The notes under the pieces were generated by a model, which was not told where the DNA came from, did no database searches, and saw only the letters and a program-made list of their open reading frames with translations. Shown piece by piece: positions 1 through 8,094 of a stretch of DNA of 35,684 bases. Source of the DNA: Planctomycetota bacterium. Its GTDB lineage: Bacteria > Planctomycetota > Planctomycetia > Pirellulales > Lacipirellulaceae. The translations under genes were made by a program, and so were the position numbers. Location of the stretch: positions 1 through 35,684 of the forward strand of contig JAJRSE010000021.1 in assembly GCA_024278955.1 (NCBI GenBank), in the 5' to 3' direction. The first letter of the stretch is position 1; each line of letters begins with the position of its first letter.

Positions 1-252
1 AGCAGACTAGGCAGGACCGCTTCTGCCAGAGGTGATTTTCACCTCGGCGCCTAAGTCCATGGCCGTTCGTGCGTGAGAATGCCCCACCTCTTGCAGTTAG
101 ACCAAAGAGATTACTGCATTCGTTGCAGCCGTTGAAGACCACAATCATATTCCAACATTGATAAGGCAGTTGGCTGCATATTGGCTGCAGCTCGTGCGGG
201 CAAGGTAGACGAAACGATGCCAATCGGTGCCAGCTAACGACACAAAGCGACC
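1..252. other. Intergenic left edge, no gene seen
   Basis: I see no convincing coding region or RNA gene here on either strand. The only structure is a short 7-bp inverted repeat at about 29-45 (gaggtga / tcacctc, 3-nt loop) without a T tract, which is not enough to call a terminator. The terminator of the tmRNA gene begins just to the right. Confidence 0.5.
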
Positions 253-286
253 AAAAGAAAAGGACACGGGTTGCAAACCCGTGTCC
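253..286 (-). terminator. Rho-independent terminator of tmRNA
   Basis: A perfect 11-bp stem (262-272 pairing with 276-286, arms ggacacgggtt / aacccgtgtcc) with a 3-nt loop is followed, reading the minus strand, by a T-rich run (TTTTCTTTT at 253-261). It lies about 50 nt beyond the 3' end of the tmRNA, in the right orientation to end that transcript. Confidence 0.85.
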
Positions 287-333
287 CGTGTAATCACAAG
301 TGCCTGTCAGCAAACAAGTTGCGACAAGTAAAG

Positions 334-691
334 TGGAGGCGGCGGGAATCGAACCCGCGTCCCGTGACATCTCCACGCAAGCATCTACGTGTGTAGTCGA
401 CAAATTTGATTTTGTCCATCAAGACGCCGAGTCGACCTGGCTGCTCGCGAACTAGCCGAGAACTTGTTTAACGGTCTGCGTGCTCAGCAATGACAGACAG
501 CGATCCAGATTTGGTGACGAACGTCCGGGCCAGTCTGGCACCAGCCCTTAGTTCGGGTTACCTATCTCTAGGCAGCCAAAGCATAATTGCCTTCGGCAAC
601 TAAAATAGTGATCAGCTTTTTACGTGGCCCACTGATCAACCACGACACGCCACTTACGCTTTGGCTATCCGGTCGAACCCTGTTCGCCCCC
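334..691 (-). ncRNA. ssrA: Transfer-messenger RNA (tmRNA)
   Basis: tmRNA rescues ribosomes stalled on broken messages and adds a degradation tag. Read on the minus strand, the 5' end GGGGGC (691-686) pairs with GCCTCC (340-335) to form the acceptor stem, with discriminator A at 334. The T-arm sequence GGTTCGATTCC lies just inside the 3' end. The 5' domain (GGGGGCGAACAGGGTTCGAC) is typical of one-piece tmRNA. A tag frame AEGNYALAA-stop lies at 597-568 after a resume-codon context TTTTAGTTGCC resembling that of E. coli ssrA. The bases after the discriminator read CTT, so the CCA end is not encoded and must be added. The length, 358 nt, is normal. Confidence 0.95.
568..597 (-). other. tmRNA tag-peptide reading frame
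   Basis: The minus strand reads GCC GAA GGC AAT TAT GCT TTG GCT GCC TAG, giving the tag AEGNYALAA. The YALAA end matches the ClpXP/ClpAP-recognised C terminus of other bacterial tags. The resume codon is most likely GCC at 597-595. At nine residues the tag is slightly shorter than the E. coli one. Confidence 0.85.
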
Positions 692-722
692 AGATGTGCT
701 CAAGCACAAGAAGTCTTACTCT

Positions 723-751
723 ATTCTATTCGGCAACCCTCTCTTTGGAAA
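723..751 (-). promoter_or_regulatory. Candidate sigma-70 promoter of ssrA
   Basis: On the minus strand, TTTCCA (751-746, 4/6 to TTGACA) and TAGAAT (728-723, 5/6 to TATAAT) are separated by 17 nt. Transcription would start near 716, leaving a leader of about 25 nt before the mature 5' end, consistent with RNase P processing. This is a motif match only. Confidence 0.4.
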
Positions 752-984
752 GGAAGAGAATCTGGCCATTTCAGTCAGTGCCTTGAAAAAGCATAGAATT
801 GTGTCCAGAAAACTTAATTACCGAGGGCGATGAGGACTCTAGGGCTGCGTTTTCGGCCCTCTTGGTGTTCGTAGTGACCTCGTAGCGAAGCTGGCAAATA
901 CTTCAGGACGACTTCTCGCGTGCTCGAAAAATTCTGAACTCATGGTAAGATTCTTGCTAGACGATTCTCTCTTTCAGGCATTTC

Positions 985-2310
985 ATGGTCGGCAGAAATA
1001 TACCGCTCGCAGAAAATATCTCTGCTCATGCTCGCCGACGATCAATCGTGTTGGCCTACCTTAATGGCGGCCTTTGGGGAATCGGTAGCGGACTAACCGG
1101 CACGACGCTGTTATTTTACCTCGCTTCCTCCTATGGAGCCAGGGGAATGGCTCTCAGCTGGTTGTTGGCAGCACCAGCCCTTATGGGCGTCTTGCGGCTT
1201 TTCACTCCGCTCTGGTTAGACCGTGTCGGGAGTCGCCGTGATTTTTGCACACGTATGTTCGCCCTTAGTGCTTTTTCACTGCTCGGCCTACCTGTCCTGT
1301 CTGCTCCTCATATCCTGCCGGAAGCGACTCATTCGATCGCCGCACTCACCGTCTGCTGGGCTACTTACCATCTTTTTGAACATTTTGCGATGGTTGCACT
1401 CTGGTCATGGATTGGCGACTTAATTCCGAAGAAAATTCAGGGGCGCTTCGTTGGGAGGCGTCTTAGCTGGATGAACGGAGGGAAAGTTCTCGGGATTAGC
1501 ACCTCGGCCGTCTTCGCGATTGTTTGGCGTAAGCACTGCGAAACAACGGGGAACCCCAACGAGCTTTGGATAGGCTTCGCCGCGTTAGCCATTGCCGGGG
1601 CAAGTCTTATGTTGCTCGCTATTTGGCCACTTGCCAAAATGGTTGACCCGCCCTCTCCTAGCGGCATTGGCTCGCGCTCGCCTCGAACGCGTCTTCGTGA
1701 GATCTTGATTCCATTTGCAGACGCATCGTTTCGTCGCCTGCTTTACTATGGCTTATGGTTCTCCTTTGCCAATGGCATAGCCGATACGGCAACGCATGTT
1801 TATGTTGTCTCGGTTTTGAAGATCAAGTACACCGAAAAACGCATTCTCGACTCCACTTCCCGTGGCATCCAGTCGCTCATCATGCCTTGGGTAGGAAAGC
1901 AAGTCGATCGCCACGGAAACATCGCTGTGCTCATCCTCTCCCAAGGCTTCGTTTCCGTAGCACTACTATTCCTTGTGATCGCAACCCCTGAAAGCAAGTG
2001 GTGGATCATCGGCGCGTACGTCTGCTGGATCGCTTACGCTGGCACCAATGTTGCCAGGCCGAATCTTATGCTGCGACTAAGTGCAGCAGAATTCTCGGGC
2101 GCTTATGTCGCGGCATGGTTTGCCTCAACCCAGCTAGCCTACGCCTTGAGCGTTTTGGCAGGCGGTCTCTGGTTCGATTGGATGAGCGAAAACTGGGAAC
2201 CTGTTTACCTCGGTACCTGGCAAGTCGACCATTTTACAGCAATACTACTCGTTGGATGCCTACTCCGTGCGATAGGAATGTTGTGGGCTGCACGTATCCG
2301 TGAAGACTAG
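985..2310 (+). CDS. MFS transporter
   Basis: This is a 441-residue polytopic inner-membrane protein with about twelve hydrophobic segments, the size and pattern of the major facilitator superfamily. The loop after the second hydrophobic segment contains LWLDRVGSRRDF, resembling the D-R-x-G-R/K loop-2/3 signature of the superfamily. A second basic loop (IPKKIQGRFVGRR) lies near residues 150-162. The substrate cannot be inferred. The ATG at 985 is preceded by only a weak purine stretch (AGG, about 6 nt upstream). The gene is divergent from tmRNA and is followed by a 343-nt gap with a tandem repeat, so it is probably a single-gene unit. Confidence 0.8.
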   Translation: MVGRNIPLAENISAHARRRSIVLAYLNGGLWGIGSGLTGTTLLFYLASSYGARGMALSWLLAAPALMGVLRLFTPLWLDRVGSRRDFCTRMFALSAFSLLGLPVLSAPHILPEATHSIAALTVCWATYHLFEHFAMVALWSWIGDLIPKKIQGRFVGRRLSWMNGGKVLGISTSAVFAIVWRKHCETTGNPNELWIGFAALAIAGASLMLLAIWPLAKMVDPPSPSGIGSRSPRTRLREILIPFADASFRRLLYYGLWFSFANGIADTATHVYVVSVLKIKYTEKRILDSTSRGIQSLIMPWVGKQVDRHGNIAVLILSQGFVSVALLFLVIATPESKWWIIGAYVCWIAYAGTNVARPNLMLRLSAAEFSGAYVAAWFASTQLAYALSVLAGGLWFDWMSENWEPVYLGTWQVDHFTAILLVGCLLRAIGMLWAARIRED

Positions 2311-2400
2311 CCGGCGGCACTTCTCCCGCGACGCATCGTCTCGCCTGGTATCCGGCAATCTTGAGTTATCGCAACGCTTGCCTGCATAATCGTCATGGTC

Positions 2401-2501
2401 ATCGTATTCGGCATCGTATTCGGCATCGTATTCGGCATCGTATTCGGCATCGTATTCGGCATCGTATTCGGCATCGTATTCGGCATCGTATTCGGCATCG
2501 T
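2401..2501. repeat. 12-bp perfect tandem repeat, 8.4 copies
   Basis: Eight consecutive identical units of atcgtattcggc occupy 2401-2496, followed by a partial unit atcgt, with no mismatch. The array sits in the 343-nt gap (2311-2653) between the MFS gene and the TonB receptor gene. Because 12 is divisible by three, the array gives open but meaningless frames on both strands (MPNT, VFGI and RHRI periods). I do not consider these genes. The rest of the gap holds no gene or clear promoter. Perfect identity suggests recent slippage expansion. Confidence 0.95.
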
Positions 2502-2653
2502 CAGCCCGATCGGCTTCATGCTAAAGTATTTTCCGCAACTCCCTCAAAAGTGGCATATCTTGTCCTGTGCCGTTTGAGTCAATCCCTGTTATTTGCCGAT
2601 CCCGTAGAGGTACTACTATCTAGAAATTGATCTGTTGATTCCAGGAGAACCGC

Positions 2654-4768
2654 ATGGATGCGGATAAACAGCCGAAGCGCACTTGGCTTTTGCGGTGCGC
2701 ACTTTGCGTTCTGGTTAGCTTGGTTTGGGGCTGGACGCAGGAATCGGAACTCTTCGCCGAAGATCTACCTCCGGCTCTAACCGAACCCCTTGATAATCCA
2801 GACGAGGACGGCGATGACGACGATCTTGATGCCCTGTTAGATATGGCGGACGAAGATGTTGGGCAGTTGTCGAACGTTAAAGTCTCGACCTCGGTGGCTC
2901 CTGCGTTACAGGCCGAGGTCACCAGCGTCAGCCGGCAGGTAAGTACCGTCGGCAAGTCGCCTGCGGCGATTTTTGTGGTTAGCAACGAAATGATCCGCCG
3001 CAGCGGGGCACGTAATGTGCCCGATGCGCTGCGTATGGTACCTGGCGTGCATGTCGCGCGGATGAATGCCAACACTTGGTCGATTTCCATTCGCGGATTC
3101 GGTGGGCGTTTTGCCGATAAGTTGCTGGTGCAGATCGATGGCCGGACAGTCTACTCGCCAGTCTTTGGTGGTACGATCTGGGATGTGCAGAATGTGATCT
3201 TGGAAGATGTTGAGCGGATCGAAGTCATCCGCGGCCCTGGGGCGACCATCTGGGGGGCCAACGCGGTGAATGGCATTATCAATGTTATCACCAAGCAGGC
3301 AGCCGACACGCAAGGCCTGCTTGTTCAAGGCGGAGTCGGCACCGAAGAGCGAGGCTTTGGCAACGTACGGATGGGCGGGCAACTTGGCCAAAATGCGACC
3401 TACCGCGTCTACGGGCAAGGGTTCAATCGCGACGCAGGCTTAGACGTAGCAGCCCCTGAATTGGATGACTGGAACTTAGGCCAAGGCGGCATGCGGATCG
3501 ATTGGAAGCCGACCGACAACGATCATTTTACGCTGCAAGGCGACTACTATGATGGCTCCGCTGGCCTCCGGGCTTTGTATCCGATAGCTGCTCCGCCTTT
3601 TGTCGCGTCGGTTTCCGATCCTCAAGAGATTGTCGGAAGCAATGTGCTGGGAAGATGGACGCACACGATTGACGACGACACGAGTTGGTCTGCACAGTTT
3701 TACTATGACAGGGCGGCACGGAGGTTTGAAACGACCGGGCTCGATTTTAATATCGAAACGATCGATCTCGACACTTTTTACCGATTTGCTCTCGGAGACC
3801 GTCACCATGTTATCGTCGGAGCAGGCTATCGCAATGTCACTGACAGCATCGTAGATGTTCCCTATCTGTACGACTTCACGCTGTCGAGTCGTTCAGTCAA
3901 TAATTTCAGCTATTTCATTCAAGATGAGATAATGCTTCGCGAAAAGGAACTCTTTCTGACACTCGGGTCGAAGTTTAGTCACAATGCTTATTCCCAGTTC
4001 GAGATGCAGCCCACTGTGCGAATGCTATGGACCCCTAGCGAGAGTCGCTCGATTTGGGGATCAGTTTCACGAGCAGTTCGCACACCCTCACGTTCGAACA
4101 ATGACATTACTTATTTCCTGCCCCCAGACCCTGCACTTCCTGGAGTATTTCCGGCAATCGCTGGTAACACCGCGATCGAATCCGAAGACCTCCTGGCTTA
4201 TGAAATTGGTATGCGTTCGCAACCTGCAAAATGGTTCTCTTGGGACGCGACGGCCTTCTACAATCGGTACGACAACCTGATTGAACCCTCCCTGGCGGGA
4301 CCTCCCTTTCTAGATGCGGGTCCGCCGGCAAGATTCATTCTTCCCTTTGGTATTGCTAATACCAGAAAGGGAGAAACCTACGGATTTGAACTAGCAACAA
4401 ACATCGAAATCAACCCCATTTGGCGGCTTTACGGAACGTATTCGGCGATACAGACGGACTATGTCAGCGGTTTTCCAGGCACCGGTTTAGTCCCCTCGAA
4501 TCAGATCTATTTGCAATCGTCATGGGATATCGGGCGTGACTGGCAGTTCGATGCGATCTGGCGTTATGCCGATTCGACAGGCGACGTTCCGGCTTACAAC
4601 GCAATGGACCTTCGCCTTGCTTGGCGGCCCGCCCGCAACTTCGAGCTTGCTCTGGTCGGTCGGAATCTGCTTGATGGAAGCCATTTTGAAGCACCGGCGG
4701 ACAGCGTTGGACTACAGCGTACCGAGGTCGAGCGTGAAATCTACGGCATGGTGACCTGGAAGTATTGA
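2654..4768 (+). CDS. TonB-dependent outer-membrane receptor
   Basis: This is a 704-residue outer-membrane receptor that would import a ligand using TonB energy or pass a signal inward. The ATG at 2654 follows AGGAG (2642-2646) at a 7-nt spacing. The N terminus has a basic start and a hydrophobic segment (about 13-28), a likely signal peptide, then an Asp/Glu-rich linker (about 45-70). The plug domain (about 90-215) shows the conserved elements IRGFGGRFADKLLVQIDGR and VERIEVIRGPGATIWGANAV. The rest (about 220-704) is rich in alternating aromatic residues as in a 22-strand barrel and ends in WKY, the terminal aromatic typical of outer-membrane proteins. The VKVSTSV stretch before the plug may act as a TonB box. 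The ligand is unknown. A YfiR-like gene and a sensor kinase follow, which suggests a signalling partner. Confidence 0.92.
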   Translation: MDADKQPKRTWLLRCALCVLVSLVWGWTQESELFAEDLPPALTEPLDNPDEDGDDDDLDALLDMADEDVGQLSNVKVSTSVAPALQAEVTSVSRQVSTVGKSPAAIFVVSNEMIRRSGARNVPDALRMVPGVHVARMNANTWSISIRGFGGRFADKLLVQIDGRTVYSPVFGGTIWDVQNVILEDVERIEVIRGPGATIWGANAVNGIINVITKQAADTQGLLVQGGVGTEERGFGNVRMGGQLGQNATYRVYGQGFNRDAGLDVAAPELDDWNLGQGGMRIDWKPTDNDHFTLQGDYYDGSAGLRALYPIAAPPFVASVSDPQEIVGSNVLGRWTHTIDDDTSWSAQFYYDRAARRFETTGLDFNIETIDLDTFYRFALGDRHHVIVGAGYRNVTDSIVDVPYLYDFTLSSRSVNNFSYFIQDEIMLREKELFLTLGSKFSHNAYSQFEMQPTVRMLWTPSESRSIWGSVSRAVRTPSRSNNDITYFLPPDPALPGVFPAIAGNTAIESEDLLAYEIGMRSQPAKWFSWDATAFYNRYDNLIEPSLAGPPFLDAGPPARFILPFGIANTRKGETYGFELATNIEINPIWRLYGTYSAIQTDYVSGFPGTGLVPSNQIYLQSSWDIGRDWQFDAIWRYADSTGDVPAYNAMDLRLAWRPARNFELALVGRNLLDGSHFEAPADSVGLQRTEVEREIYGMVTWKY

Positions 4769-4890
4769 CCGAAAAGACCCTTCGGATCGGCAGCATCGTG
4801 CTAATCGGCACCAATCGCTGCTAAACGCTCCTGCGAGGGAGGGGCTTTTCGTGCTTTTTCGCCTGGGCGAAACGTAAGTTTGTCCAGACC

Positions 4891-5547
4891 ATGAACGCTC
4901 GATTACCCATCGCAGAATGCATACACGCAAAGTCTGTAGCCTCCGAACGACAATTGTCGTTTGTGGGAGTTGTACTTCTGCGCGCTGTGCTAGTCGTCGC
5001 TTCGTTCATTGCGACCGGCCCAACTGCGTCGATCGCACAAGAAGCCCTCGTGCAAGAAATTATCGATCCTGCTCGCGAAGCGAGTGTCAAAGCGGTCTTT
5101 CTCTACAGCTATGGACGGTATGTCACTTGGCCAGAAGAAGGGCCAGGCAAGATTGATGGCGATTTTGTGATTGGCGTGCTCGGTGATTCCCCTGTCATCG
5201 GCAAACTCGAACGTATTGCAAAAAAACGCACCATCGCAGGCCACCCGATTCGCTTGATTCGAGTCGAGACGCCCGAGAAGATACCACAATGTCATATTTT
5301 GTACGTAGCTGGCCAAGCGGATGAGGATCTTCAAAAGGCGATCGTAGTAGCAACGGCTGACCGACCTCTGCTTATTGTCGGAGAAACAGACGGCTTTGCC
5401 GAACGCGGAGCCTCCATCAATTTTTATCTTTCTGGAAACAGTGTTCGATTCCAGATCAATGCCGAAACAGTGCATCAAAGAGGACTGCGACTGAATGCCC
5501 AGCTGCTGAACCTCGGAGATCGTGTAGGAGGGCCGCCAGAAGACTAG
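4891..5547 (+). CDS. YfiR-like (DUF4154) periplasmic protein
   Basis: This 218-residue protein has an N-terminal hydrophobic stretch (about 23-44, ending TASIAQ) that looks like a signal peptide, followed by a DUF4154/YfiR domain. Visible family features are VKAVFLYSYGRYVTWP near the start, FVIGVLGDSPV, CHILYVAG, LLIVGETDGFAERGASINF and the closing RLNAQLLNLG. In Pseudomonas YfiR is a periplasmic repressor that binds the sensor domain of the diguanylate cyclase YfiN. The mature protein here has a single Cys, so disulfide-based redox control as in Pseudomonas YfiR is unlikely. It lies 122 nt after the receptor gene and 95 nt before a sensor kinase, suggesting it reports to that kinase. The ATG has no clear ribosome binding site. 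Confidence 0.85.
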   Translation: MNARLPIAECIHAKSVASERQLSFVGVVLLRAVLVVASFIATGPTASIAQEALVQEIIDPAREASVKAVFLYSYGRYVTWPEEGPGKIDGDFVIGVLGDSPVIGKLERIAKKRTIAGHPIRLIRVETPEKIPQCHILYVAGQADEDLQKAIVVATADRPLLIVGETDGFAERGASINFYLSGNSVRFQINAETVHQRGLRLNAQLLNLGDRVGGPPED

Positions 5548-5642
5548 CAGACCCCTCAATTCAATAGATAACCAAACGGAATGGTTCACTCGCCAAGGAA
5601 AGGCGAAATTGAAAAGAAGTCTTTAGTTACTCAGGAATTATC

Positions 5643-7487
5643 ATGCCGAATACAAGCTTTAAACGCATCAGTAATTGGTCCATACGTACCAAGCTCATCA
5701 CGCTCGCCCTTATCTCTGCAACTGTAGCAGTGGCCATCACTGGCGTTTCGATGGCACGTAAGGATATTTTTGACCTCCGAGAGGCCAAGGTCGAGCGGCT
5801 TTCCTCACAAGCACGTATGATCGCCTTCAACAGCACTGGCGTACTGACTTTTCTCGACCAAGAAGCTGCGAAAAAACTTTTGCAGTCTTTGGAATCCGAA
5901 CCGACCGTTGAATTGGCTTGTCTTTACGATGCCGAGGGCAAGCTTTTTGCCAGTTACGCCGCCGATGGCAAAGCAGAGGCTCCCCAGTCGATCCCACGCG
6001 TAGCTTATCTTAATCGATATGACGCAGACGGTATGCTTGAAGTCTGTGAAGCAATTACCGATCAAGAGTATCTATTAGGCACAGTAGTTCTCCGAGCCAA
6101 TTCGAGTGATGTGACCAAGAAGTTGCACGCAGGCCTTTACACGATTGTGCTCGTCACTTTGTTTTCGCTAGCGATTGCAGTAATCCTCTCCGGCTTCTTG
6201 CAAAGAAATATCTCGAACCCGATTGCAAAACTTTCGCAAACGGCTAAGGCGATTACCCATAGCGGCGATTATTCATTACGCGTCGAAAAATGCTCTGGCG
6301 ACGAACTTGGCCAGCTCGGTGATGCCTTTAACAAGATGCTTTCGCAGGTCGATCGCTCGAAGCAAGAGTTGACTGAAGCACATGCCGAATTGGAAAACCG
6401 TGTCGAGCAACGTACTGCAGAACTATCAGCGGAAATCGCCCAGCGAGAGGATATCCAACGAAACCTTGAGACGTCGGTCGTGGCTGCCGAAGCTGCCAAT
6501 CGGTCTAAGAGCGAGTTTCTCGCGAACATGAGCCACGAGATCCGCACGCCTCTCAATGGGATTCTCGGGTTTACCGACCTCTTGATCCGCGACGAAAATG
6601 CCGCAATCGAAGAACGCCGCGATTTTTTGGACACGATTCAATCGAGTGGGAAGCACTTGCTCGGACTCATCAACGACATTCTCGATCTCTCCAAAATCGA
6701 GGCGGGGCAATACGATGTCGAGATTTTAACATGCGAGCCGCATCAGATTATTGCCGAAGTCGTCAGCTTTCTACGCGTTCCGGCACAAGAAAAGGGGCTC
6801 GAACTGAACTGCCGCTGGGAGGGACCTACCCCGAGGACGATTCAGACCGATCCCGGGCGATTCAAACAAATACTGACCAATCTGGTTGGCAATGCGGTTA
6901 AGTTCACCGAGCAAGGTCGCGTCGGTATTGTTGCTCACGTAGAAGGCCTTGAAGACAATCCTCAAATCGTGATTGATATTGTCGATACAGGTATCGGTAT
7001 CGAGCAAGACAAGCTCGACGAAATTTTTTGCCCCTTCGCCCAAGCCGATAACACCGTCACGCGCCGGTTTGGTGGCACCGGCTTGGGGCTAACGATCTGT
7101 CGACAAATTGCTACAGCCTTAGGGGGAGACGTCCAGGTTGAAAGCGTGCCGGGCCAAGGAAGCACTTTTACGCTGACGGTGCCAACGGGCTCTCTTGATG
7201 CGGTTGAAATGGTTGACTTTTCTGCAGCGGATGGCATTGGCCGGAGCAAGGAGACTTCTGCTACCCAAGATTTTGATCTTTCTGGTGTTAAAGTGCTACT
7301 GGTGGAAGACGGCAGCACAAACCGCAAGCTGATTTCACTAGCGCTACGCCGCGTAGGAGGAATTATCACAGAAGCCGAGAATGGAAAAATCGGCTCCGAC
7401 TTGGCGTTGGCTGGGTCGTTCGACGTGATTTTGATGGACATGCAGATGCCTGTCATGGATGGCTACACAGCCACAAGACTTTTGTGA
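5643..7487 (+). CDS. Sensor histidine kinase, hybrid, cut in its REC domain
   Basis: This frame encodes 614 residues of a membrane hybrid kinase. The ATG follows AGGA at a good spacing. Order: TM1 (about 17-37); periplasmic sensor (about 45-155) resembling CHASE8 of YfiN (RMIAFNSTGVLTFLDQEAA); TM2 (about 164-186); HAMP (about 187-240); coiled coil (to about 285); HisKA with phospho-acceptor H298 in SHEIRTPLNG; HATPase with N417, DTGIGI and FGGTGLGL; then REC with D599 in LMDMQMPVMDG. The frame ends at TGA (7485-7487) after TATRLL, in the middle of REC. The same frame continues after the TGA with the missing REC half and an Hpt domain. The truncated product keeps an intact kinase core but a REC domain without its conserved Lys. 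It could be a decayed gene, a recent mutation or a sequence error. Confidence 0.9.
   Translation: MPNTSFKRISNWSIRTKLITLALISATVAVAITGVSMARKDIFDLREAKVERLSSQARMIAFNSTGVLTFLDQEAAKKLLQSLESEPTVELACLYDAEGKLFASYAADGKAEAPQSIPRVAYLNRYDADGMLEVCEAITDQEYLLGTVVLRANSSDVTKKLHAGLYTIVLVTLFSLAIAVILSGFLQRNISNPIAKLSQTAKAITHSGDYSLRVEKCSGDELGQLGDAFNKMLSQVDRSKQELTEAHAELENRVEQRTAELSAEIAQREDIQRNLETSVVAAEAANRSKSEFLANMSHEIRTPLNGILGFTDLLIRDENAAIEERRDFLDTIQSSGKHLLGLINDILDLSKIEAGQYDVEILTCEPHQIIAEVVSFLRVPAQEKGLELNCRWEGPTPRTIQTDPGRFKQILTNLVGNAVKFTEQGRVGIVAHVEGLEDNPQIVIDIVDTGIGIEQDKLDEIFCPFAQADNTVTRRFGGTGLGLTICRQIATALGGDVQVESVPGQGSTFTLTVPTGSLDAVEMVDFSAADGIGRSKETSATQDFDLSGVKVLLVEDGSTNRKLISLALRRVGGIITEAENGKIGSDLALAGSFDVILMDMQMPVMDGYTATRLL
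7485..7487 (+). other. In-frame TGA interrupting the hybrid kinase
   Basis: The reading frame is CTT TTG TGA GAG AAA AAC, exactly in phase with the REC residues on both sides ([29 protein letters not shown]). Arg is common at this REC position, so one C-to-T change from CGA would explain the stop. No frameshift is needed: 615 codons before and including the stop and 188 after it give one continuous frame from 5643 to 8051. Confidence 0.9.
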
Positions 7488-8051
7488 GAGAAAAACGTCA
7501 CCTTGCCGATTGTCGCTTTGACCGCCCATGCGATGAAAGGCGACCAAAATAAATGCAGAGAAGCTGGCTGCTCCGGCTACCTGACCAAACCGGTCGACAT
7601 CGATCAACTGATTGAAACCGTCGCCACGGCGGTTGGGCTGAGTGAGAAGTCTGAACCCAACGGTTGTATAGCGTCGACTACAGAATCGCCTGTAGACTCT
7701 GGGACCAAGAAAGCTGACCGAGCACCGGTTTACTCCACACTCCCCACCGAAGACGAAGACTTCCGAGAAATCGTCAGCGAGTTCATCCCTCGAATGCAAA
7801 CAAACGTCAAAGAGTTAGTCGCGGCAGCTCAGGAGTCTGAATGGATCAAAGCAGGCGAGTTGGCCCATTGGCTCAAAGGGGCAGGCGGCACCGCCGGCTT
7901 TGGCGACTTTACCAATCTAACCCAACAAGTCTGCGAAAGCATTGAACACGAACAATACACCTCGCTCGACTCGCTGCTCAACGAAATACTAGAGCTATCA
8001 GAGCTCGTTGCGATTCGACCTCTTGCGGAAACTAAATCCTACTCAATTTGA
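7488..8051 (+). pseudogene. Separated 3' half: REC C-terminus plus Hpt domain
   Basis: This is the continuation of the hybrid kinase after the in-frame TGA. It begins with REC strand 4 ([14 protein letters not shown]) and carries the conserved REC lysine (TKPVD, residue 649 of the joined frame). After a linker comes an Hpt domain with [10 protein letters not shown], whose His (residue 742 of the joined frame) would be the phosphotransfer site. A TTG at 7503 could start a 182-residue product, but it would begin inside a folded domain and has no good ribosome binding site. I therefore read it as part of a broken gene rather than a separate one. If translation restarted, the Hpt domain could still serve the regulator that starts 43 nt downstream. 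Confidence 0.7.
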
Positions 8052-8094
8052 TCTCAATCCTGAAAAGCTTGAAGCAATTCTACGGAGTTAACCA

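Noticed and set aside
587..796. Open frame of 69 codons on the plus strand
   Set aside because: It lies mostly inside the tmRNA gene on the other strand and has no coding features.
2401..2501. CRISPR array
   Set aside because: Units are 12 bp, directly adjacent and without spacers, and no cas genes are present.
2307..2630. Three open frames over the 12-bp repeat (MPNT, RHRI and VFGI periods)
   Set aside because: They exist only because the repeat length is a multiple of three. They have no ribosome binding site and no non-repeat domain.
2502..2653. Cobalamin-type riboswitch or sigma-54 promoter before the TonB receptor
   Set aside because: No B12-box-like sequence was seen, and the GG/GC spacing of a tggcat element near 2552 does not fit sigma-54.
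2906..3418. Open frame of 170 codons antisense to the TonB receptor gene
   Set aside because: It is a shadow of a clearly recognisable gene. It has no domain and no start context.
7485..7487. Selenocysteine codon
   Set aside because: The position is a variable or Arg position of a REC domain, not a redox site, and no obvious SECIS-like stem follows immediately.
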